Positions 1-7,499 of a DNA stretch of 64,000 nt are shown here, in pieces. The position numbers and the translations under genes are program-made. How positions within the stretch are numbered: the stretch's first letter is position 1; the number at the start of each line of letters is the position of its first letter. Below the pieces are notes generated by a model that did no database searches, had not been told where the DNA came from, and worked only from the letters and a program-made list of their open reading frames with translations. The DNA comes from Lewinella sp038528965 (GTDB lineage: Bacteria; Bacteroidota; Bacteroidia; Chitinophagales; Saprospiraceae). Where the stretch lies: contig JBCBEC010000012.1 in the NCBI GenBank assembly GCA_038528965.1, positions 62,001-126,000 of the forward strand, read 5' to 3'.

Positions 1-2969
1 GTAACTGGTACCGGGCCATCATAATTTACGCTAAAATGATTTCCAACGCGAATGAGGTCTACACCAGCAGGACCCGAAGTCTGGGTAATTGTGGTGGTCG
101 TATTATTTGGAAATTCCTTTAGTAGACAGCTCGTACCAATTCCCGTTTGATAGCACTCCGTGATTGAAAATCTTGACGGGCTGATAAAGCCGGTGCCTTC
201 ACTCAAAAAGTCAGCCAAATAATCACAGTCATCGTATCCTTCTGGGGGTTGAGCTACTTCCAGTAAATTGTCAATGAAAAAGCTCTGATCCGTCAAACCT
301 AGGGCATTATTAAATCTAAGCCCGTTGTGTTCTGAGTCTACATTATCGAAAAATATGCGATCAAAAGGCGTCAAATCATGCTCAAACCCAGTAGAAGAAG
401 GCGTGGCGTCTTCGGAAATATCAAGAAATGGGTCGTTTGTGTTTACCCCCAGGGCGCTAAAGGTGGGGATAAAGCCAAAGGTTCTACCCTCTTCGTCGGG
501 GTATTCTACTCTCACCTTGGTGCCATCTGCTGATTCGGATTCTCCTGGCGGAACTAAACTCTGAAGTGCAAATGGTGATCCAGGCGCGGAATCTAAGTGA
601 TCCCCTGTAGCCAATGACCAGGTGCTTATAAAAGGATATTTCCCCAGTAAAGCACCCAAAAACGAGTTAGCATCTACGATTTTTCTTCCAATATCTATAG
701 CTGCAAATTCTACTGATGGGTCCGTAACTATTGCTTGAGGGAAGACCAACTTTAAGAACTTTTCTCCAGGAGCGACATTCCCCGTAGACTCGCCGTTCGC
801 ACTTCCATCGGCAATACTGATCATTCTTTCTACATTCTGAGGAACGGAACCTAAAGCAGCCAAATCGCTGGTAAATTGATCCCGAAACGGGTGGCTACTG
901 GGGTCATATAACATACCATTTGGAGCCGGAGCAAAATTATCATGATTCACATGATTTAACAGTAGTTGTCGGGCAGCCGGGGCGTTCGACATTAAGTTGA
1001 TTTTAAAGAACTGATTGTTAGCAGCAGCATCCATCGCCTGCCACGCACCCGCTTGCATTGCTGGGGAAGCATTTGCTCCTTCCCATGGCGAGTCGGCAGA
1101 TAGGAATAATTGTACGCCATGTTCTCCCCAGTCGTCTACCTTGTTCTGCTCCCAATCTAATAGTGCGAAACGGATAATCTGGCCTCCCATAGATGGCCCA
1201 ATAACCGCAGGGATTTCGTCGATAGCATATTCATCCTTGATGAACTTCATGAATTCTTGAAAGGCGTATCCATTTCTTTGAATAAAGTCCGCTCCGCCTT
1301 CATAATCGACTACGATTAAATCAAAACCGTTTTCCCATAGTTCCCGAAGCATTTCGTTCCCTCTAAAGGATTGGTAAATTTCAGAGGTAGTTCGATCAGA
1401 AAAGAAGTCGATACCATCACTGAGCAGAACAGGATACTTTACGGTAGATCTAATGGGATTAATATAAATATCATAAAAGATGACGCCACTCATATCATCA
1501 TTTATACCGGGGTGTCCATTGGAAGAATAAGACGAAAAATCCGTAAAATCTTCTACGAGAATATCTGCGTCTCCATTGTTAGGGTCACCAGTCCAGCGGA
1601 CAACAAATTCTTGAGTCGCCTCGAAGGTTCCGGATAGGGTAGGTTGAATCTGGCATTCTGAATCCCAATCAGGAACAAGTTCGTCGTCGCATACGTCTCC
1701 AATATCGTCCCCATCAATATCTTCCTGGCCAGCGTTGGCGGTCTCAGGGCAGTTATCTTCATGATTCAAAATACCGTCCCCATCAATATCATTATCGCAC
1801 ACATCTCCAATGCCATCTCCATCTAAATCGGCCTGATCCGCATTCAAGACAGATGGGCAGTTATCATCGTCATTGAGAATACCATCTCCGTCAATATCCT
1901 CATCACAGGCGTCTCCTTGCCCGTCGCCATCGGTATCTGCTTGGTTAAAGTTGTGACTCTCTGGACAATTGTCTTCGTCATTAGGGATCATGTCCCCGTC
2001 AACATCATCATCACAGACATCTCCGGCTCCATCGCCATCTTCATCCACCTGATCTGTATTGAAATTATAGACGCAATTATCGGCCCAGTTTAAGATGCCG
2101 TCTCCATCAATATCATCATCACAGGCATCCCCAATGCCATCTCCATCCGTATCAGTTTGTGATGGATTCGATACGTGCGGACAATTGTCAAACTCATCGG
2201 CAATACCATCATTATCTGACTCCAAAATATGGCAATGACTATAGGGCGGCAATTTTAAAGATCGAGGGTTGTACGGATCATTGTTAAAGGTGAAACAGTG
2301 CTCATTGATTAGCTCATTATCATGGTAGATGCTCATGGTAATATTGGCCCCCAATAGCAATTGATAGTTGATGACTACAGACTGGCCCCAATACACTTGA
2401 TAGGTAGTTCTAGCGGCATCATCTACCTGAAGTTCGATATAGTAGTTGGAAGAACTGTAATTTGTTCTGAGTCCAGTATTACCGAACTCCAACCGCATCA
2501 CTCCACTAAAGTTTTTTAGTGTGGGAAGCTGAATACCTGAATAGGTTAGCCGGTTTTCAATGAGGCCTGTTGCCTGAGATGTTTTTACAATATCACCGTT
2601 TGGCAAGCGCCTTAATAGCCTGTTGCGGAAGGCGTCCGGATCAATCATATTAACATTGTAGTCGATCAAGATCAACTGCGCCGTGTTCGTGGTTTTTACT
2701 TGACTAACCACACTTGCGAATAGGCTTGATGGTGTTGGTACATCAACGTGTGTGTCCGCTTCCAAACCGCTTATTTGCATATAGCGTTGTAGCCAGTCTA
2801 GGTTCTGTAGGCAGACATTATTGTCGCGATAGCCACAAAAATACTCCTGAGTTCTCGAAGTCGTTTTTAAGAGTAAACCGGTGCTTGCATCCCGAACATT
2901 TAGTAATTCCTGCCCAAACAGACTTGAGCATAGCATCAACGACAGGATAAAGGAAATTATATTTTTCAC
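1..2969 (-). CDS. Secreted TSP3-repeat protein with alpha/beta-hydrolase region (3' end outside window)
   Basis: Open from a GTG start at 2969 to the left edge (989 codons, no stop), so the C-terminus is missing. The first ~20 residues form a signal peptide ending near LFGQ. A beta-rich region of ~230 residues is followed by five calcium-binding thrombospondin type 3 repeats (about residues 250-431; units such as DTDGDGIGDACDDDIDGDG and DNCP). From ~470 on it resembles an alpha/beta hydrolase: a FDLIVVDYEGG strand, then the nucleophile elbow GPSMGG with Ser593, and a LFLSADSPWEGAN segment typical of esterase/PGAP1-like folds. The acid and His of the triad were not assigned. TSP3 linkers are usual in T9SS cargo, so a C-terminal sorting domain may lie beyond the edge. 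Secreted esterase/lipase activity is inference. Confidence 0.85.
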   Translation of the reverse strand, partial: MKNIISFILSLMLCSSLFGQELLNVRDASTGLLLKTTSRTQEYFCGYRDNNVCLQNLDWLQRYMQISGLEADTHVDVPTPSSLFASVVSQVKTTNTAQLILIDYNVNMIDPDAFRNRLLRRLPNGDIVKTSQATGLIENRLTYSGIQLPTLKNFSGVMRLEFGNTGLRTNYSSSNYYIELQVDDAARTTYQVYWGQSVVINYQLLLGANITMSIYHDNELINEHCFTFNNDPYNPRSLKLPPYSHCHILESDNDGIADEFDNCPHVSNPSQTDTDGDGIGDACDDDIDGDGILNWADNCVYNFNTDQVDEDGDGAGDVCDDDVDGDMIPNDEDNCPESHNFNQADTDGDGQGDACDEDIDGDGILNDDDNCPSVLNADQADLDGDGIGDVCDNDIDGDGILNHEDNCPETANAGQEDIDGDDIGDVCDDELVPDWDSECQIQPTLSGTFEATQEFVVRWTGDPNNGDADILVEDFTDFSSYSSNGHPGINDDMSGVIFYDIYINPIRSTVKYPVLLSDGIDFFSDRTTSEIYQSFRGNEMLRELWENGFDLIVVDYEGGADFIQRNGYAFQEFMKFIKDEYAIDEIPAVIGPSMGGQIIRFALLDWEQNKVDDWGEHGVQLFLSADSPWEGANASPAMQAGAWQAMDAAANNQFFKINLMSNAPAARQLLLNHVNHDNFAPAPNGMLYDPSSHPFRDQFTSDLAALGSVPQNVERMISIADGSANGESTGNVAPGEKFLKLVFPQAIVTDPSVEFAAIDIGRKIVDANSFLGALLGKYPFISTWSLATGDHLDSAPGSPFALQSLVPPGESESADGTKVRVEYPDEEGRTFGFIPTFSALGVNTNDPFLDISEDATPSSTGFEHDLTPFDRIFFDNVDSEHNGLRFNNALGLTDQSFFIDNLLEVAQPPEGYDDCDYLADFLSEGTGFISPSRFSITECYQTGIGTSCLLKEFPNNTTTTITQTSGPAGVDLIRVGNHFSVNYDGPVPV

Positions 2970-3060
2970 AATAAAAAGTTTATGAATTAAGTAATAAGTA
3001 GCTGGTATTTCGTTTTCACAAAACCACGCTTCGATTTGATATGGCACAATACTCTCCCTG

Positions 3061-3080
3061 GACACATTGGGGAATGTGTC
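3061..3080. other. Short inverted repeat upstream of the TSP3 protein gene
   Basis: Perfect 7-bp arms GACACAT/ATGTGTC around a 6-nt loop, about 90 bp upstream of the GTG start at 2969. No T-run follows, so it is more likely a leader hairpin or operator than a terminator. The rest of the spacer (2970-3237) shows nothing recognisable. Confidence 0.3.
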
Positions 3081-3237
3081 TCAGAGCATCTACTTGAAAT
3101 GTTGTTTGTGAATTTGGTAGTTGGTATGTCTACACTTATTAAATCCTTGGGATCAGAGACTGTGACAATCGCATACCGAATAATCCGACTTACTACCTAA
3201 AAAATTAGCGAGAACTAGTGTGCAAATTTGCTATTCG

Positions 3238-3557
3238 ATGAAACTTATCTTAGCCGCCCTTGGTCATACTTTCTTAGTTGTTTTGCTGACGTTTCTAACC
3301 CAGGTAGGAGGCTTGGTGTGGATCGGGAGCCGTATCGTGCTTTGCTGGTGGCGCTGGTCTTATCGCTGGCTGGTGTTTCCGATCTTGTATGTACTGGTTT
3401 GGGCCTTGTTGCCGCTTTTGCCCGGCGCCGGGCCATCGGGAAGCTATTTTTGGAGCCCCACCTCAAGAGTCGCTGGCGTTTAGGGGCATATGACAAGATC
3501 CGTTTCCACGGCTGCAAAGCCGTGCGCCATGATGATCATTTGCATATCCAATTGTAG
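3238..3557 (+). pseudogene. Internally deleted and frameshifted membrane-anchored LAS-peptidase-like gene
   Basis: Two halves of one recognisable protein lie in different frames. The frame starting at 3238 encodes an N-terminal membrane region (LTFLTQVGGLVW, then a second hydrophobic stretch LVFPILYVLVWALL). After about 3420-3440 the other plus frame carries the C-terminus KLFLEPHLKSRW ... KIRFHGCKAVRHDDHLHIQL and stops at 3557. As I recall the intact Bacteroidota family, it has the same TQVGG N-terminus and a C-terminal EPHLK...RFHGC.AVRHDDHiHvQ block separated by well over 100 residues; the HDDHxH motif resembles the zinc-binding HxH of MepA-type LAS peptidases. Here the middle is missing and the frames do not join, so this is probably a decayed copy. 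A sequencing indel alone would not restore the missing centre. Confidence 0.6.
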
Positions 3558-3611
3558 CGAAATGAGTTAGTTGTCGGAGAACTCCAAGTTCCCCGACAAC
3601 TACTAGAATTT

Positions 3612-4145
3612 TTATACCGCCTGCGGCATCGTCTTCGCCAAAACCGACTCATACTGCTGAATGATCTTATCCGGGCTAGCCTTCGGCATATCCAGCATCA
3701 GGTCATAACAGGCCGTATTTTCCGTCACCGGGCCAATTTTTAGTCCGGCCCGATTGTGCAGCGCTAAGAATTCGGTGAAGCGGTTGGTGATAGGGAAGAG
3801 ACAAATGAGTACATCATACTCTTTATCCAACCATTGTTTGACTTGCTCACCTTTGGGGCGTTTAGCCCAGTCGATATCGCGCAGTGTAAAGAAGTTAAAG
3901 GAGAAGGTAGCCTCTTTATCGGCGGTGGAGATGAAGCCCAGTGCGTTTACTTGCTTATTGCGTTTGCGCAGCTTATCGGCATAGGCGAGAGTCCGCTTAC
4001 GATGGTCGATGTCGGTGGCGTCGAAGAGAATAGCGATCGTCTTCGCTTCCTCCAGGTTGCGAACGGTCTTACCAGAGCTGCGAGCGGGTTTCGCGGGCAG
4101 CGATTTCTGATACGAACGGTCTTTTAGACGATCAATAATTCCCAT
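3612..4145 (-). CDS. Conserved Bacteroidota protein, DUF6913-like
   Basis: 177 residues, cytosolic, no signal peptide. The basic N-terminus (MGIIDRLKDRSYQKS) is followed by an alpha/beta domain with AKTIAILFDATD near residue 34, KQVNALGFIS near 84, the FFTLRDIDW block and a YDVLICLFPITNRFTEFLA strand/helix. This order matches a small uncharacterised family I know as DUF6913; the number is from memory. It ends 54 bp after... transcribed order: accA lies just upstream on the same strand (33 bp gap), so it is probably in the accA transcript. No biochemical function can be inferred; the strand pattern suggests a nucleotide-like fold without a recognisable P-loop. Confidence 0.7.
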   Translation of the reverse strand: MGIIDRLKDRSYQKSLPAKPARSSGKTVRNLEEAKTIAILFDATDIDHRKRTLAYADKLRKRNKQVNALGFISTADKEATFSFNFFTLRDIDWAKRPKGEQVKQWLDKEYDVLICLFPITNRFTEFLALHNRAGLKIGPVTENTACYDLMLDMPKASPDKIIQQYESVLAKTMPQAV

Positions 4146-4178
4146 ACAATGCTGAAACAGCGAAAAGGAGCGAGAGGT

Positions 4179-5141
4179 TTATTCCTCTATTACTTCCTGA
4201 TAAACGCCGATGTTAGCGTATTTATTGATTCGGGCTTCGATTCGGGCATCGGGGTCCATTTCCTGTAGTTCCGCGATTGCTTTTTTTAGCTGGCGCTTCA
4301 GGATTTTGGCCATTTCTTCCGAATTAGCGTGGGCACCTCCCGTTGGTTCCTTGATAATTTCATCAATAATGCCAAAGGAGAGCATATCATCAGCAGTAAG
4401 CTTTAGAGCTTCTGCAGCTTGTTCTTTGTAGTCCCAACTGCGCCAAAGGATCGAAGAACAGGACTCCGGTGAAATCACCGAATACCAGGTGTTCTCCAAC
4501 ATGTAAACGCGGTCGCCCAGGCCGATACCAATGGCACCGCCACTTGCGCCTTCGCCAATGACGGCACAAACAATAGGTACGCGCAGCTGCGCCATCTCGA
4601 AGAGGTTGCGAGCAATGGCTTCTGCCTGGCCACGCTCTTCTGCCTCAATGCCAGGGTAGGCACCGGGTGTGTCGATTAGGCAAATGACCGGATAGTTGAA
4701 ACGCTCGGCCAGTTTCATCAGACGTAAAGCCTTACGGTAGCCTTCAGGGTTGGCCATGCCAAAGTTGCGATACTGGCGCATCTTGGTATTAACCCCTTTC
4801 TGGTGGCCTAGAATAACAACGGTTTGCCCGTCCAAACTAGCAATACCACCTACAATAGCCTTATCATCTTTGAAATAGCGGTCACCGTGTAGCTCCACAA
4901 ATTTGCGGCTCATCTGCTCGATGTAGTACATGGTGTAGGGCCGCTCGGGATGGCGGGAAAGTTGCACCTTTTGCCAGCCAGTCAGGTTACCGTAAATCTC
5001 CTTACGGGTATTTTTGATCTTATTCTCCAATTCCTTAATGGAATCAGACATATCCAAATCTCCCTCTTCTGCTACTTGCTGGATTTTTTCCAGTTGCTCG
5101 TACAATTTCTCTAAGGGTCTCTCAAACTCCAGAAATACCAT
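4179..5141 (-). CDS. accA: Acetyl-CoA carboxylase carboxyltransferase subunit alpha
   Basis: Transfers the carboxyl group from carboxybiotin (on AccB) to acetyl-CoA to give malonyl-CoA, the first step of fatty-acid synthesis; works as an alpha2beta2 complex with AccD in the cytosol. The 320-residue product has the family's normal length and features: N-terminal coiled helix (LEFERPLEKLYEQLEKIQ), the crotonase-fold core RNFGMANPEGYRKALRLM, DTPGAYPGIEAEERGQAEAI, and GEGASGGAIGIGLGDRVYML, which forms the CoA/oxyanion region. I chose the ATG at 5141 (MVFLEFERP) because an in-frame ATG at 5210 would sit on the predicted -7 promoter element and would add 23 non-family residues. accD and the biotin subunits are not in the window. 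Confidence 0.97.
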   Translation of the reverse strand: MVFLEFERPLEKLYEQLEKIQQVAEEGDLDMSDSIKELENKIKNTRKEIYGNLTGWQKVQLSRHPERPYTMYYIEQMSRKFVELHGDRYFKDDKAIVGGIASLDGQTVVILGHQKGVNTKMRQYRNFGMANPEGYRKALRLMKLAERFNYPVICLIDTPGAYPGIEAEERGQAEAIARNLFEMAQLRVPIVCAVIGEGASGGAIGIGLGDRVYMLENTWYSVISPESCSSILWRSWDYKEQAAEALKLTADDMLSFGIIDEIIKEPTGGAHANSEEMAKILKRQLKKAIAELQEMDPDARIEARINKYANIGVYQEVIEE

Positions 5142-5207
5142 AAGCACATTGGTTTTTGCTGTTGGTTGGGTTTTTGTACCACTACCAACCCCCTTTTTTT
5201 GGTGACA

Positions 5208-5215
5208 CAAAGGTA
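5208..5215 (-). promoter_or_regulatory. Predicted -7 element of accA
   Basis: Minus-strand TACCTTTG is a perfect match to the Bacteroidota -7 consensus TAnnTTTG. A start of transcription near 5200 gives a leader of about 60 nt before the ATG at 5141. No clear -33 TTG is seen at the usual distance. Confidence 0.5.
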
Positions 5216-5327
5216 GTATAAATGCCTAAAAGTAGGCAGCGGCATTTTTTTTGGAACCAAAGGGCTTTATTTTCAGTTGTTTAATGCGAGCTGCGCAAAT
5301 AAATTTTGGTTTTTTCTAGGGCAAGGG

Positions 5328-5358
5328 TTGCAGGAAATAGAAAAGCGCCTTACATTTG
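5328..5358 (+). promoter_or_regulatory. Predicted promoter of tRNA-Asp
   Basis: TTG at 5328-5330, 20-nt spacer, then TACATTTG at 5351-5358, a perfect Bacteroidota-type -33/-7 promoter. It lies 37 bp before the tRNA, leaving a short 5' leader for RNase P. It is the best promoter match in the window. Confidence 0.7.
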
Positions 5359-5395
5359 CGTCGCTGTCGAACAAAGGTGTTCGAATAATCAGCAA

Positions 5396-5469
5396 GGTCC
5401 GGTAGTTCAGTTGGTTAGAATACATGCCTGTCACGCATGGGGTCGCGGGTTCGAGTCCCGTCCGGACCG
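5396..5469 (+). tRNA. tRNA-Asp (GTC)
   Basis: A 74-nt cloverleaf can be drawn. The acceptor stem GGTCCGG pairs with CCGGACC, with discriminator G at 5469. The D arm is GTTC...GAAT-like, the anticodon stem CATGC/GCATG closes loop CTGTCAC with anticodon GTC (codons GAC/GAT), and the T arm GCGGG TTCGAGT CCCGT is canonical. CCA is not encoded. It has its own promoter (5328-5358) and is followed directly by a terminator hairpin. Confidence 0.97.
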
Positions 5470-5471
5470 CA

Positions 5472-5503
5472 AAAAAGCTCAAGCACATCGCTTGGGCTTT
5501 TTT
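5472..5503 (+). terminator. Rho-independent terminator of tRNA-Asp
   Basis: Stem of AAGC.CAAGC with GCTTGgGCTT around loop ACATC, preceded by A-run and followed by a T-run at 5498-5503, starting only 3 nt after the tRNA. Confidence 0.85.
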
Positions 5504-5569
5504 CATTTATAGCTTCAGTTAAAAATATTGATCCTGACAAAGCGTAGCGCAGCGAGTTTTCGTCAGTGA

Positions 5570-5589
5570 TCCCGTCCGGACCGCAAAAA
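5570..5589 (+). repeat. Duplicated tRNA-Asp 3' tail
   Basis: Twenty bases identical to 5456-5475, which cover the 3' strand of the T stem, the acceptor 3' strand and the first bases after the tRNA. The copy is 114 bp downstream and is followed by another terminator hairpin, mimicking the real tRNA end. No 5' half of a tRNA is present. Such tails are typical footprints of integration at, or recombination between, tRNA 3' ends. Confidence 0.8.
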
Positions 5590-5616
5590 GCCTCGAAGCA
5601 TTGCTTCGGGGCTTTT
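5585..5616 (+). terminator. Second terminator hairpin after the duplicated tRNA tail
   Basis: Strong stem AAAAGCC.CGAAGC with GCTTCG.GGCTTTT, small loop, T-run at 5613-5616. The A/T-rich ends make it work on both strands, so it could also stop transcription of the minus-strand toxin gene ending at 5706. Confidence 0.75.
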
Positions 5617-5705
5617 GTGGTTTATATATGCAGTGTAGCCGCGAGTTTCGCCTTCCCGTTGTCTTCAATCTCTTTGTGGCCTTTGGCAGCTTAAATGTCT
5701 ATCCC

Positions 5706-6269
5706 TTATAAGGAAGCATGTAAGTAGTTAGCGGTATCTACGAGTCCATTTTTTCTATATCGTTCTAGTACGGCATATTCATCCATTTCTGGGTTTCGGC
5801 GATGAAGAACTAATTCTCTAAAAGCTTCAACTGCTACGTCTACATTTAGGTCAATGATATCTGTAAGAAAGTCATCTGCACTTTTGGCAGATAAACCATA
5901 AGGTTCAAGGATTTTCTGCGGGAAGTCTTTCAGATTGTTGGTTACAATCAGATTGGCATTAGTCTTGATCGCTGCCGCGAGTACGTGGCGATCCTTTTCG
6001 TCAGGGAGTATTAGTCCTTCAATCAATGATTCATAGTGTTGGACCATAGCATCAGGAAACGCCTGTAAAACTCTACTGGTGCGCTTCGTGATTTCGTCCT
6101 CAATAATATTGTGTCTCCTCATCACATCTATCCATTCGTCAAAGATGTGCGCGCTCCATTTAGGAGTATAGAGTTCATAATGGGCAAACCACAAGAGGAT
6201 GTCTCTTAGTTCAATGGGGTAGATGACATTGGTGTCAAGCACACAAGTAAAACGAACACTATGAATCAT
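5706..6269 (-). CDS. PIN-domain ribonuclease, putative toxin
   Basis: 187 residues. The N-terminal strand FTCVLDTNVIYP carries Asp12, and further acidic positions fit a PIN (VapC-like) active site: Glu45 in IFDEWIDVM, Asp93 in PDEKDRHVLAAA, and Asp115 in LIVTNNLKDFP. The PDEKDRHVLAAAI and VTNNLKDFP blocks are typical of the PIN_3-type subfamily. A C-terminal helical tail of ~55 residues follows. It overlaps the upstream helix-turn-helix gene by 11 bp, the usual antitoxin-first arrangement. The expected role is Mg-dependent RNA cleavage when antitoxin is lost; the RNA target cannot be read from sequence. It sits next to a tRNA gene, a common mobile-cassette site. Confidence 0.85.
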   Translation of the reverse strand: MIHSVRFTCVLDTNVIYPIELRDILLWFAHYELYTPKWSAHIFDEWIDVMRRHNIIEDEITKRTSRVLQAFPDAMVQHYESLIEGLILPDEKDRHVLAAAIKTNANLIVTNNLKDFPQKILEPYGLSAKSADDFLTDIIDLNVDVAVEAFRELVLHRRNPEMDEYAVLERYRKNGLVDTANYLHASL

Positions 6270-6720
6270 ACAACCCGGATTCTTCGTCGGATTGCATCAT
6301 CTCAATGAGCAATGCCTTTTGTTCGGCTTTGGTCTTCTCTTTGTAAGCAACTACATCCTCAAACATGACTCTCCGATGTTTTCCAATCTTGGTGAAGGGG
6401 ATTTCCCCGGCTTCTAGCAGTTTGACCAAATGAGGTCGGGAGCACCCCAGCAACTCTGCTGCTGCCTGGGTGGTCATTTCAGTGGCTATTGGTACAACAG
6501 AGACAATTCTGCCTTTACCCATCTCTTTGAGAATGTCTGCCAACAATTGGAGCGCAGAGCGGGGAATCTTAATTCTTTCCTCCGTTTCTTCGATCTCAAT
6601 TTCAGGATTCGTATTCTTTAATTCTTGTAAAGCACCAGCAAGCGTACTGTACGACTCCATTGCCGTTTTTTGCTCCTCTTTACTGGGTCGTTTAGTGCCT
6701 TTTGAAAACTTTGTCATCAC
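6259..6720 (-). CDS. Excisionase-type helix-turn-helix protein, putative antitoxin of the PIN toxin
   Basis: 153 residues. Residues 82-130 form a MerR/excisionase-like HTH (HTH_17): MTTQAAAELLGCSRPHLVKL, wing EIPFTKIGKHRRVMFEDV, AYKEK. The N-terminal ~75 residues are charged and helical (EIEIEETEERIKIPRSALQL) and the C-terminus is acidic (MMQSDEESGLYDS); either tail could wrap the toxin. Its stop overlaps the start of the PIN gene, implying translational coupling. Two tandem CGAAATAAA copies 30-50 bp upstream are a plausible autoregulatory operator. The start could be either of two adjacent ATGs. The pairing is from gene order and family precedent, not proven. Confidence 0.8.
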   Translation of the reverse strand: MMTKFSKGTKRPSKEEQKTAMESYSTLAGALQELKNTNPEIEIEETEERIKIPRSALQLLADILKEMGKGRIVSVVPIATEMTTQAAAELLGCSRPHLVKLLEAGEIPFTKIGKHRRVMFEDVVAYKEKTKAEQKALLIEMMQSDEESGLYDS

Positions 6721-6751
6721 CGTCCGTATTTATTAGCAGTTGTAATTTAAA

Positions 6752-6769
6752 CGAAATAAACGAAATAAA
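6752..6769. promoter_or_regulatory. Tandem 9-bp repeat upstream of the antitoxin gene, candidate operator
   Basis: CGAAATAAA occurs twice head-to-tail (6752-6760, 6761-6769), 32 bp upstream of the antitoxin start. Direct repeats at one helical-turn-like spacing fit binding by two HTH monomers, but this is inference. Confidence 0.4.
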
Positions 6770-6990
6770 AGTTCTCCTGCTACCTTTTTGGGTGTTTACA
6801 GACTATTTGAGAGGAAAGGATGCCAAATAATTGGGCGTAAAGAACTTGTTATTTGAATGGGATAAGATTTCATAAGTACGTGATGTTCCGCTGTGCCTCT
6901 CCACCAGAGGCTCTGGCCAAGGGTGGAGGCTTTATATCTTGCTTGCATCGCTTTCGCGTAGCTATTACTCTAATCATACTCCCCATCTAC

Positions 6991-7362
6991 TTACCCTTCC
7001 TCTGGCCGAATCGAATCATAAGGAATCGGACTTACATCATCATGATTCAGCACGCGCTTACCATCACGATCGATGCGCATGATCAATTTACAGGCAGGGT
7101 CGGGACAGATGACCCGGGCGTCCGTTTCCATCCAGTCCGAAGGATGATTGATGCGTTGTTTGGCCGGCAGCAAGGGGATAACCGACTGCAGGGCGTACAG
7201 GCAAAAGTTCTGCCCATCTGGCATTGATATCTTTCCTCCCTTCATGTAGAAGCAATCACCAACGGTCATCTCGCAGGTACAGTGGCCATCAATTTTTTCG
7301 ACGACAACGGTGAGGTCGTATAACTCAAATTGATCGGGGCGAAGCGTTTTTTCATTATCCAT
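6991..7362 (-). CDS. TIGR04076 family protein
   Basis: 123 residues. It carries the hallmarks of the small TIGR04076 family: paired cysteines CTC near residue 28, the GDCFYMKGGKISMPDGQNFC block, CLYALQSVIPLLPAKQR, and a terminal CPDPACKLIMRIDR segment with two more cysteines. The cysteine pattern suggests metal or cofactor binding, but the function is unknown. The spacer towards the antiporter gene contains a dispersed repeat (7398-7430). A 124-codon opposite-strand frame covering it lacks family features and is treated as a shadow. Confidence 0.8.
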   Translation of the reverse strand: MDNEKTLRPDQFELYDLTVVVEKIDGHCTCEMTVGDCFYMKGGKISMPDGQNFCLYALQSVIPLLPAKQRINHPSDWMETDARVICPDPACKLIMRIDRDGKRVLNHDDVSPIPYDSIRPEEG

Positions 7363-7397
7363 ATCAGCTTACTTTTCACATTGTACAGGGGGAGAAC

Positions 7398-7430
7398 GTA
7401 GAAAGATACGCTAAGGTCCTTATACCCTCT
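7398..7430. repeat. Dispersed GTAGAAAGAT-N14-ATACCCTCT element, copy 1
   Basis: GTAGAAAGAT at 7398-7407 and ATACCCTCT at 7422-7430, spaced 14 nt exactly as in the copy at 26535-26567; a shorter inverted version is at 48081-48102. It also forms a small hairpin (GTAGAAAG with CTTTCTAC at 7432-7439). It lies downstream of the antiporter gene on its strand and may end its transcript. Confidence 0.6.
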
Positions 7431-7499
7431 ACTTTCTACCTTATACCAAGAGGTTGGGCTTCGAGTAGCAGCACTTTAAGAATCTGTATATGCCCAGCC

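Noticed and set aside
6853..7227. 124-codon plus-strand frame opposite the TIGR04076 gene
   Set aside because: Overlaps almost entirely a gene with clear family motifs, low-complexity and no domain or start signal.
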